Shown: piece by piece, positions 51,601-63,600 of the stretch
Layout: every line of letters starts with the position of its first letter
How positions within the stretch are numbered: the stretch's first letter is position 1
Source: Desulfoluna sp.
GTDB lineage: Bacteria > Desulfobacterota > Desulfobacteria > Desulfobacterales > Desulfolunaceae
DNA length: 64,000 nucleotides
Assembly (NCBI RefSeq): GCF_030145185.1
Contig: NZ_JAQYWB010000001.1
Span: 96,676 to 160,675, forward strand
Reading direction: 5' to 3'
Notes under the pieces: generated by a model
Told to the model about the DNA's origin: nothing
Database searches by the model: none
The model's input: only the letters and a program-made list of their open reading frames with translations
Made by a program: the position numbers and the translations under genes

Positions 51601-54600
51601 GGTCAGGTTCTGCAGGCCGATATCGCTGCGAGCCTGAACGGTGATCCCTGCGGTGGACTGCAGGTCCACCTTTTCACCCACACGGGCGGCCGTATCCATG
51701 ACCACCGTATTGACGCCGATGGAACCGGCGATCCCGTAGTCACTGCCCCCGCCTGCGGCCATGCCCCAGACCACGAAATCACTGGACGCATCCGTGACAT
51801 TTCCCTCTTTATCCAAGTCCGCGGTCAGGGCCTCCACGGTAATGCCGTCACCGATAACGGTGGCCCCATCGCCAATTCCGGCATGGGTAACAACCACGCC
51901 GACGTTCAGGCCCACAGCGGCCCCGACACCGGTCTTGTGCTTTTTCGAGATCGCGGTGCCCAGGGCCTTGGCGCTGGCGTCCGTTTCGTTCAGTGACCGG
52001 ACCCGCACCGGTCCGGCTGCCGAGATAACGATGCCGTTACCAAGGGTGGCCCCGGTGCTGACGACACTGACCGTCAGGCCGATGGCCGCGGCAACGCCAG
52101 CGCTGTTGGAGCCGGATTTGTTCTCATCTCCCGCCTGGGAGGTCTGATCGCTGGCCGTGGAATCGGCCTTATCCACACTGTCTTTAGCCGAAGGCAGCGC
52201 AAAGGTTTTGCCCGAGCCTTGCGTTTTACCGCCAACGGCTTCGTTGCCCTTGACCTGTGACTGGGATTCCTGATCGGAGCTCTTCCCGTTGCTTGCTGCG
52301 CCCCGGGCGCTGGCAACGGTTTCCGTTCGGTTATCAATATTGGAGTGGGCGCTGACCGTGACCCCACCGATGGTATCAAGGCTCCGATAGATCCCGGCAT
52401 CGACCAGGTCAATGGCCACATCGGCGGCCAGGGTGGCCCCCACGGCCGCCTTGTCACCGGCTGCGGCGGCGTTGCCCTTGGCCAGGGATTGACTCGTGTG
52501 GCTGGCAATCACCTCCACCGTGCCGGAGCCTGAGTCGAGGAGCATCATGTTGCCCATCTCTTCGGTGCCGATCCGGGCGCGGGTAATGTTCACGCCCGTG
52601 TTGATGGCCACCGCAGGGCTCACCGCCACATCACCCGCCGAACCCGCAATCACCGAGGCCGCCATGTCATGGTCACCGGTTGCCTTAACCGAGAGGCTGG
52701 CAGGGTTGAGCAGGATGGCTGTGTCGTTAATCTCGGCCCTGGCGGTATGAACCCCCACATTCAGGGCAAAGGAGGCCCCAACCCCGACGCTGGTGCTGTC
52801 GGAATCGGACCCCGAGCTGGGAACGATGGCCTTGGATGAGGCCAAAACGCGGCTGTGGGTCCGGTTTTCTGCCCAGATCTCCACATCCCCATCACCGGCA
52901 TCCACCCTGGAAGCACTCCCGATGGAGGCACGGCTCTCGATGACGGCCACATTGACGGCACCGGCCCCTGCAACACCGACGCTCGTACCACCGGCACCGG
53001 AGGTCGCCGTCACAGACGATTGATGGGCCATCACCGTTTCACCGTCATCGGCCATCATGGCCTTGAGGGAAACCCCCTCGGCCGTGACATTCCCGTCGAT
53101 CACCGCCTTGTTGCCGACGATCACCGTATTCACGGCGATGCCTGCGGCAACCCCCACATCGGTGGAGGCCGCGCTGCCATCGGCGCTGACGGTTGAGTCG
53201 GTATCGTTGCTGGTGCGTAAGGTTACAGACCCACCTTCTGATATCAGCGTGGTGCCACTGGTGATGATCGCCGTGGAGTCGGAGACAGCAACATTAACCG
53301 CCAGGGCACCGCCCACGCTGAACGAGGTGCCGTCACCACTGCCCTTGGCCTTCGTCCGTTTCTTTTCTGACGGCACCTTGCTGCCGGAGGAACCGGTTTT
53401 TTTCTGGCCGAAACCTAAGGTCTTGTCGGCCTTCTGATCCGCGGTCTGTGGTGTTTCCCCGGCTGGCGGTGCCGAGGAGCCGCGGGCCCCCGCCTTGGCA
53501 AAGGCCTGGGTGTCGGAGACCGTATTTGCCTCGATGACCGAATCCCCCGACCGTGAGGTGAGGCTGCGGGCCAGCTCGGCCCTTGCCAGGTCCACCCCGG
53601 TGGTGACGGCAAGGCTCAGGCCGACACCGGCATCCTTGCCCACGGCATCGGAGTCTGCCGTACTGGACGCAGAGCCCACATGATCCGCTGTAAGGGTCAG
53701 GCCGCCCTGTATATCCAGCGCCTCCCCATGGGGCAGCTTCGCCTCGGTCACATTGACGCCCACGGTAATGGCCGCTGAAGGCGTGATGGCAATGCTGCCC
53801 CCGGCACCGGCCTTGGCCAGAGTCGTTAAGGCATGATGCCCGGTGGCCAGCAGCCCCAGATTGTTGGCGCCGGTCAAAGAAGCATCGCCTGCAATCTCCG
53901 CCTTGGCTGTGTTGACCCCGACATTAACGGCCACGGAGCCCCCCATACCGACGTTGGTGCTCTTCTTGGCGCTGCCCGTGCCGGTCGTCCCCGTGGTCCC
54001 CGTAGAGCCCGTTGTACCCGTCGAGCCTGTGGTGCCGCCCGTCGCCGCGGGTGCCGCCGTCCTGGCATCGGCCTGGGCCGTTGCGGAGACCAGGCTGCTG
54101 CTGCGGTTTTCCGCGTTGAGCAGAACATCGCCATGGTTTCCGGCATGTCCCACATTGAGGGTGGACCCACTGGCCACAGACGCCTCACTGTGGGTGACGC
54201 TGACATTGATGGCAAAGGAACCGGAGAGGCCAAAACTGCCGCCACTGGCCCCTGAAACCGCTGTCGCACCAAAGGAGTGCGAGCCATCCGTGAGGCTGTG
54301 CGCCTCACCGGAGGCCACCGCGTGCCTGTCAAGAACGATGGCCTTACCCGCCTGGGCATCGGCCGCTGTCTTCGCCAGGCCAATGGTGTCCAGGCCCCCA
54401 TGGTTGATGATCACGTAATAGGTCGTGCCGGAGGTCAAGCCGCCGATGGCCGTCCCCGTTGTCGTGTAGACCACGGCGTCGCCATTTTTATAGTCGTGCC
54501 CGTCTTCAAAGGTAATGCCCGGAAGCACACTGACGGCGGTGGCTGCATCAAAGGCCTTCTCCACCCCACCGCCCACCTTGGTGAGCTTGTGACCGGTGCC

Positions 54601-57600
54601 GGTTGCTGCAGAGCGGTCCAGCACCATAGACTTGCCGACCGTAGCATCCGCGGCCGAGGCCGCCAGGCGAATGGAGGCAGAACCCTCTTCGGCGATGACA
54701 AAATAGGTCCCACCCGCCGTGAGCCCGCCAATCGCCACGTTCGGCGCCATGCCCTTGGTGTAGATCACCTTATCACCGGTGGCAAAGCCATGGTTGAGCC
54801 CAAGATAGATGCCGGTATCGGTCATGGCCTCGGCCGGGTTGAAGTCTGCTTTTGACTCACCCATGAGGGCCTCGACGGTGAGCCCCTTGGGAGCCGTGTC
54901 TGCCCTGTAAATGGACAGGTTGCGCTGCCCGGCTTCGGCGGTCGCGAAGCCTTTATCGCCGGTCAGTGTGATCACCGCGTCAGTGACAGAGGCGATGGTG
55001 TAGTCCCCGTCGTTGCTGCTGCCTGTGATGGTAATGACATCGCCGGCCTGAAAACCATCCTCGATCCAGCTGCCGGCGGATCGTTCAAGGGTGTCGCTGG
55101 CCCCGTTTTCTATCAGCGAAACAGAGGTATTCTGAACGCGCTCGACCATCAGCCCGTTGACGGCATCGCCGACCACCGCCAGTTCATTGCCCGCTTTCAG
55201 GATCAGGGTCTGCTCATCTTCGCTGATCTCATCGATGGTGAACTCGCCCAGGCTGCTGCCCCCATCGAACAGTTCGATGGTGTCCCCCTGGGAGAAGCCA
55301 TCATCGACCCAGCTTCCGTCAACATCGCTGCGGCTGATGAGGTCCCGCTGATTGCCATTGTCGACCAGGGTCACCTCAAGGGGGTTTTCCATTTCGACCC
55401 AGCGTTCGTGCTCCACGCCGAGGCCCGACTGGGCAATGCCGTGGCCTTTGACTCCCAGCCCGTTCTGTGACGCAGCGTACCCTGTCAAACTGTCTGAAGC
55501 CTCCAGGTAAAGGGTCAGGCCATCGCTGCTGATATCATTAATCGTATAGATGCCCGTGTTGCTGCTGTCCCCACTGAGGGTGAAGCGATGCCCCACCTCA
55601 AAGCCATCACTGACCCAGCTGCCGGAAGCGCGGGTGAGGGTGTCACGCGCATCATTTTTCCCGGCGTTATCGGTCAGGGTCAGCCCAGGAGCCCCGCTCA
55701 TAACCGGAGCATGGGGGGCAAGGACATCGCCCGCAGCCAGAAACAGGGTCAGCCCATCGTCACTGCTCTCATCAATGGTGTAGGTCCCTGTGTTGCTGCC
55801 GTCGCCAACAAGGGTAATCTTCTGGCCCACCAGAAAGCCGTCGGCCGCCCAGTCGCCGCCGCTGCGCGTGATGGTGTCGCGCTCACTGTCACTGTGAATC
55901 AGCGTCAACTCGGGGCTGCCCACCATCACAATCGGTGCCCGGCGGTTGACGGTAAGGGAGGTGTCGGCACGAACCACTAGGGCATCGTGTTCAGACAACG
56001 TCAGCGTCGCGCCATTGATGGCGTCGATGGTATAGAATCCCTGGTTGTTTTCATCCCCATGGAGTTGGATGACGTCACCAACCGTAAGACGCTGGCCGCC
56101 ATACCCCACCGTATCCCAATCCACGCCATCGGTTCGGGTGATGGTGTCGTGGTCTGCCTGGGTGTTGGCGTCCAGATCGGAATCATGGTGCGCATACACG
56201 AGGCCGTCCGTATCATGCAGGATGACGTGATCCCTGCGCTGCACCGAAAGATTAAGATCTCGAACAACGCGAAGCCCGGCTTGAGCCTTATCGTCACCGT
56301 TCAGCACATCGCCGGCATCCAGGTACAGGATGGCACCGTCGATATGATCGATGGTGTAGACCTCCCCGTTCCTGACATCGCCCTCCAGACGGATCGTATC
56401 GCCAGCCTTGAACCCATCGGCGCTCCAGTCGCCTTCCGATCGGGTGAGGGTATCACGCTCATCGGCCTTTCCCTTGTTGTCGGCCAGGGTCAGCTCCGGG
56501 GTGCCGCCCATGGAGGCATGGGGGGTCAGCACGCCGCTGGTTGAAAGGGTCAGGCCATCGGCGCTGATGGCGGTGATCTGGTAAACCCCCGTGTTGTCAA
56601 GGTCCCCCCCAAAGGTGAAGACATCTCCGACGTTAAACCCATCTTCGCTCCAGCTGCCGCTGGAACGCTGGAGGGTATCATCGGCTGCATCATGGTGGGT
56701 CAGGGTCAGCTCCGGGGTACCGTGCATGACCACTTTGTCCTGGGGCTGAAGCATGGCAGTCTCGATGACGTCGCCCTCGATGACCGCCCTGTTGTCGGCA
56801 ACCGCGACATTGATGGCGACACCGACGCCGATACCAAAACGGGTTTCGCTTGAATCGCTGACATCCGAGCGCCTCACCGAAAGGGATGTATCCGTATTGG
56901 TGGCGTCATTAACGCCCGTCTGATTAGACAATGTATCGGTTTTCACCAGCACCAGGGTGGAACCGTTGGCCTCGATGCGGTCAATGGTGTAGGTGCCGTC
57001 GTTGGACGTCGTGCCGCTTTTTGTGCCGGCGACGATGATCTTGTCGCCCACGGCAAAATGATCGTCCAGCCAGCTTCCCTGGCTGCGGGTGAGTTTGTCC
57101 CCTCCTGCGGCATCGGGGTTATGGGAAAAGGTTAAAGTCTCTCCCGAGGCCAAGACCAGCTTGGTGTCCTTGGCCTTGCTGCTGCGTTCCACCTGGGTGG
57201 TCTTGGGAGCCGGGGTCTCGTCGGTCAAGGTGTCGCCGGCGACCAGGGTCAACTCGGTGCCGTCGGCAGAGATGGCCCCGATGGTAAAGGTCTTGTTGTT
57301 GTGCTCTGTGCCGGTGACGCTGAGGGTCTGGCCCACGGTGAAACCGTCCACGATCCAGCTGCCTGAAGCCCGGATGATGGTATCGGGGGTATCCGGAGCC
57401 TCGGTGGTCGCCCTGTCGGCAAAGGTCAGCTGGGGATGACCGTTAAGCAGCCCGAGGTGATGGCGCTCCACCTTGACCGCGGCACCGCTGAATCTCGTGA
57501 CACCGGAGGCGAGGCTCGCATCCCTTTCCAGAATCAGGACCCGTCCATCGTTTGTGATATCCGCCACCTGATAGGTGCCGTCATTGGCGCTGCCGGTTCC

Positions 57601-60600
57601 CACCACGGTGATGGTGTCGCCCTTCTTGTAGCCGTTGGCAAGCCAGCTGCCGCTGCCCAGGGTGATGGTGCCAGACCGGGTGCCGTTGTCGGCAAAAACA
57701 ATATCCGGTCCGCCCCGGGTAACCACCGGAGCCGGCGCGGGGGTGGTGGGCGCTGTCGACACCTTCTTTGCCACCACCAGCCGGGTACCCGAGGCCTCTT
57801 CAGCGCTCAGGGTATCGGCTGTGCTGAGGGTGATTGTCAGGCCATCGGTGGAGATCGCCGTGATCGTGTAGGTATTTCCGGCCGATGTGTTGTTCTCATA
57901 TGTCCCGGCAACGGTGAGGACGTCCCCCGCCACAAACCCGTCGGCAGCCCAGCTGCCGGAGGAGCGGGTGATGGTGTCTCCGGTAAACCCTTCATCCAGG
58001 CCTTGGGTGCCGTTATCTGTAAAGGTGAGGGTGATGCCTCCGGTAACATCAGTCGAGGTCTCCCAGGGCTTGGCGCTGGAGGCCTTGCCAACGGCAGCGG
58101 CATCGGCCAGTGCGTGGGCATCGGTGTCATTTGCGGTGGCCACCTTAACCGACCCGCCAAAGGCCTTGAGTTGGGTATTTTTGGTGATGGTGGCGTGGGA
58201 TTCTGAGACACCAACATTGACCCCCAGCGCCCCGCTGATGGCGACATCAGCCCCCCCGTTGTCGGCATCCGAGGCCGAGGGCAAGGTGGGAAGGGTAACG
58301 CCTGACCCCTTGACCTCTTCCCTGTCTGTGGCAAAGGCCATCTGCTGCTCTGCCTGCTCATCGGCGGTCTCCGGCTCCGTGGACTCGGTGCTGGTGCCCT
58401 CTGCTGCTGGTTCGGTCTTTGGTTGTGCGCCCTTGGCGCTGGCCTTTACGATCGCCTGGGAATCGGAGGTATTATTGGCCTCGATCACCACATCCCCCGA
58501 ACGGGAGGTCACATCCCGATCCAGGGTGGCGATGGCACGGTCCACCGCGACATTGATCCCGATCGCGGCTCCAAAGGCCGCTTTATCGCCCGCCGCATCG
58601 GCCTTGGCGTAGGTCCCGGTGGAGACCTTCTGCCTGGCGCTGAGGGTCAGGCCCCCATCGATATCAAGAGCCGAGCCATAGGGCAGCTCGGCCTTGACCT
58701 GGTTGACCCCCACTGTCAGGCCAATGGTGGGGCTGATGGCAAAATCACCGCCCGCACCGGCCTTGGAGGTGGTCGCCAGGGCATGGTCACCGGAGGCACT
58801 CAAGCTTAAGGCACCGGCGTTAAGAAGCGTGGCACCGGAAACGGCACCTTTTGTCCCCTCGATCTCTGCACGGGCGGTATTGACACCGACATTCAAGGCA
58901 AAGGCGCCGCCCATGCCTACGCTGGTGCCGGATGTCTCCGTCGTCCCTGCCGAGCTCGTCTTAACGGCATCACTCTCCAGAGCCGATGCAATCACGCTGC
59001 TGGCGCTGATATTCTCGGCACTGAGGCTGACATCGCCACGATGCGTCTCATCACCGGCGGTAATCGCTGCACCACGGGCAATGTAGGCCTCACTGGTTGT
59101 GACACCGACATTTAAGGCAAAGGCCCCTGCCAGGCCGAAATCACCGCCACTGGCACCAGAAATAGCCTCAGCCCCCAAGCTGTGCCTTTTGTGTGACTCT
59201 GTTTCAGAATCTTCCGGATCCCGATCGTCCATCAAGGCCTCGACGGTCAACCCGTGGGAGGTGACTGAGCCTTCAATGGCGGCCTTGTTGGTCACCACGG
59301 CCGTGTTGATGGCTGCGGCAACCCCCACCCCAACGCCGGCTTCTCCTCCCCCCGTCGAAGCCGCTGCGGGCGCTTTGCGCTCGACGACGGGCGAGGATCC
59401 AGCGACCAGAGCGTCCCGATCATCAAGGGTCAGGGTGCGGCCATCCGTTGAAATACCGGCAATCGTAAAGATTTTTTCCGGGCTGGTGCTGACATGGAGG
59501 GTATCGCCAACGGCAAACCCATCGGCCAGAAAGCTGCCGCTGGAGCGGTTAATGCTGTCAGCCTGTGTTTCCGAATGCGTCAGGGTCATCGTCGGGCTGC
59601 CCGTAACGGTTGCCGCCGGGACGCGATGGGTGACGCTGACCGTCGCCGTGGTCACACCGCTTTCGGGCGTCAGGTAGTACCCGTCGGCAAGGAAGAGGAC
59701 ACCCCGGGTCACCTTGGCAATGGTGTAGGTGTTGTTGTTGGAGACGGTTCCACCCACCGTGATGACATCCCCTGCGGTAAAGCCGTCGTCTATCCAACTG
59801 CCCGTGGCGCGTGAGAGGGTGTCGGCGTTGGTGCCGCCGGCATCAAAAAAATTAAGGGAGGGCTTGTCGTTCATCACCCCGAACCGGACAAGCTCCACCT
59901 TGACGGCACCGGTGTTGTGCGCCTCACCCGTGAGGGTATCCGAGACAGAAAGAATCAGGACGCGGCCATCCTGGGAGATATCGGCGATGCGATAGCGGCC
60001 ATTGTTACTTGCGTCGGCAGCCCCGGTCACCTTGACGGTATCACCCACCTTATAGCCATCGGTGACCCAGCTTCCATTCTTGCGGGTGATGGTGTCCCGG
60101 GTGTCCCCTGTGCCTTTCGCGTTGTCGGCAAAGGAGAGGGTCTGCCCGCCGAGGAGCATAACAGTGGGGTCGGCTGCTTTTTTGACCGCCAGGCTGGCGC
60201 CGGAAGCGGTCCCGGCCGTCAGGGTATTGGCCGCGTCCTGTTTCAGAGTCAGGGTCTTACCATCGGCCGAGATCCCCGCGATGGTATAAACCGCTGCCCC
60301 GGTTGTGCTGTTCGTCCCTGCCCCGGCAACCGTGATGGTATCGCCTGCGGCAAACCCGTCGGCCGCCCAGCTCCCGTGGGAGCGGGCGATGGTATCGGCC
60401 GTGGCCGCGTTGTGGGTAAAGGTGAGGGCCACACCGCCCATGACAGGCGGCACGGTAGTTGCCACAACCGAACCGACCACCGGGGCCAGTGTGCCCTTGC
60501 CCACGGCGCTGGCATTGGCGACAGCGGCGGCGTCGGTATCGTTGGTCGCCAAAACGGTGCTGCTGTCAGCAGACATATCGGACATATCCAAGGTGGTGCC

Positions 60601-63600
60601 ACGGGTAATCATGGCCTCGGAGGTGGAGACCGCCACGTTGATCCCCAGGGCCGCACCGATGCTGACACCGCTGCCCCCACTGGTCTGGGTCCCCTTTTCA
60701 GGCAGTCCGGGCGCATTGGATCGACTGTCCGCCGGAAGCATGCCGGTGATAAAACTGTGCTGTGCTTCGTTTTTCTGGTCCTGGGTGGGTTCAGCCGCAG
60801 CATCTTCCGGTGGCTTGGCCCCCAGGGCACTGGCCGAGGCCGAAGCGACAGAATCAGACAGGGTGTGAGCCTCGATAACGGCCTTTCCAGAAGACGAGCT
60901 GACATCGCGATCGAGTCTTGCGATGGCCTCATCGACTGCGACGGTGAGACCAAAACCAACCCCGAACCCGGCCTTCGAACCTGCGGCATCCCCCTTGGCG
61001 CGGGTGAGGGTGGACCCTTTGTGCGTGGCGCTCAAGGTCAAATCACCGCCGATATTCAGGGCCTCCCCTTTCGGCAACAGGGCCTTGGTCTGATTGACAC
61101 CGGCTGCCAGGGCAATGGCGGGGCTGATGGCCACGCTGCCCCCGGCGCCCGCATCGGCCGTCGTGGTCATGGCATGCTCGCCGACGGCGGTCAGGTTCAG
61201 CGCCCCGGCATGGGTCAGTTTGGCGCTTTCGTCGATTCCATCGGTTGTCAGGTCATCACCCCGGATCTCTGCCGTGGCGGAGTTGACCCCCACGTTCAGG
61301 GCCACAGAGCCACCGATGCCAACGCTTGAACCGGCTCCGGTTTTGCCGGTCGTTCCTCCTGTGCTGCCTCCTGTTGTCCCCGCAGCAACCGGTGCGGTCT
61401 TGGCCACACTCTCCTGATCGGCCGTGGCAAGGACAGTGCTGTCGCTGATATTTTCCGCCTTCAGCAACACATCGCCCCGGTTATCATCGCGTCCCACATC
61501 GATGGTGGTGCCCCGGTCAATGAAGGCCTCACTTTTCGTGACACCCACATTCAGGGCAAAGGAACCGGCCAGCCCGAAGCTACCCGCCCCGGCACCGGAG
61601 ATGGCGGTGGCGCCAAAGGTGTGCTGTTTGTGTGACTCCGTCTCGGAATCTTCCGGATCACGATCATCCATCAGCGCTTCGACGGTCAGGCCTGTATGAC
61701 CACTCATCGCAACGCCTTCAATCACATCACCGCTGACGGCTGCGATGTTGTTGACCGTCGCCACATTGATGGCCACGGCAACACCGATACCAACCCCCGG
61801 TTTGCCCTGGCCCCTGGTGTCTTCTCCACGTTTGATCGCTGCATCGGGGCTGACGCCAAGCCAGTCCACGCTCTCCGTCTTGAGCTTGTTGATCTGCGCA
61901 AGGGTCAGCACCTTGCCGTCGGCCCGTATCCCGGCAATGGTGTAGCTGCCATTGTTGCTGCGGGTTCCGGTCACCGTAATGGTATCCCCAACGGCAAAGC
62001 CTTCATCGATAAAGTTTCCGGCACCGCGGCTGATGGTGTCCCGGGTATCGCCTGTGGCTGCTTCGTTATCATGGAAGTTAAGGGATGGCATGCCGTACAT
62101 CTCGGCGTTTTGGGGCCGCGAGGTAAAGGTGACCTCAATGGCCTGGGCCGATGAGGTGGTCTCGCTGGTGAGAAAATTACCGTCTGCCAGTGTCAGCCGG
62201 GCGCCGTCAAAGGAGATCGATTCGATGGTATAGATATTGTTGTTCCGGGTGGTCCCACTCACCGTGATGGCATCACCGACGGTGAAGCCGTCGTCTACCC
62301 AGTTGCCGGTGGAACGCTCGATGGTGTCCCCATTCACGCCATTGTCGTCAAAAGTCAGGGTCGGGCTGCCGTTCAGACGACCCGGCACAAAGCACTCGAC
62401 CTGGGCGCCAGCGCCCAGGGTCTGGTTCGTCAGCGTCTGGCCCGTGGCAAGGGTGAGGGTCAACCCGTCGGTGGAAATGGCGGCGACCTTAAAGCGGCCA
62501 TCGTTCACGCCGCCGGTACCAGTGACGCAAAGGGTATCGCCCACGGCAAAGCCGCTGGTTACCCAACTGCCCGAGGTCAAGGTGATGGTGTCGCGCGTGT
62601 CACCGGAGGCCAACGCGTTGTCCTTAAAGACAAAGGATGGGCTGACCAGGGTGACCGGAGGGATGATCTTTTTGATCTCCACCCCGGACGAATCGGTGAG
62701 AACCTGTGCAACCAAAGCATCTGCTGCATCCAGGGTCAGGGTCAGTCCATCGGCAGAGATCGCCCCGATGGTATACCTCATGCCCGCTGCGGTATCATTT
62801 TGTCCGGCACCGGTGCCGGTAACCGTCACGGTGTCACCCACCGCGAATTTATCGGCCACCCAGCTGCCGGTGGAACGGGTGAGGGTATCGCGCTTGTCGC
62901 CCCCCACCGCCCCGGCGTTGTCCGTAAAGGTCAGGGTGACGCCGGCCGCCCCAGTCATCACGGCGGGGACCACATCCTTCGTGACGGTAATAAGCGATGA
63001 GGACCCATAAACATGAGTGTCCACGGTATCGGCCGTGTCCAATGTGAGGGTCAGGCCGTCTGCTGCAATGGCGGCGATGGTGTATTTGTTTCCACCCGAG
63101 GTGTCGTTACCCCCTGCGTTGGTGACGTTCAGCCGGTCACCCACCTTGAACCCATCACTGACCCAGCTGCCGGAGGAACGCGTGATGGTGTCGCCCGTAA
63201 AGCCCTCGGTCAAACCAAGGGTCCCGTGATCGGTAAAGGTCAGCGTCTGACCGCCCTTGATCAGCGGTGCGGGGGTACCGGGAGGCAAGATGACCGGGCC
63301 CAGCACCTGGCTGCCGGACCCCACGGCGCTGGCGTTGGCCTCGGCACCGGCATCAGTGTCGTTGGTGCTCCTGACGGTCACCGAGCCACCCCGGGCATTC
63401 AGCGTCCTGCCCTCATGGATGCGGGCCGTGCTGTCCGAAACCGCCACATTAACGCCCAGGGCAGCGCCAAAACTGATGCCGCCCGTGCCGCTGTCGTCCG
63501 TCTCGGCCTTGGGAGTCTCAGGCAAGTCGGGATTGCCAAGTTCACTGCGGCTGGTGGCAAGGTCCATGTTGCTGGTAATTTGATCATCTGCGGTGGGAGC

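Noticed and set aside
34490..63255. CRISPR-like or satellite DNA reading of the regular repeats
   Set aside because: The repeats are conserved as protein, in frame, with variable third positions and unequal spacing; there are no constant direct repeats with unique spacers.
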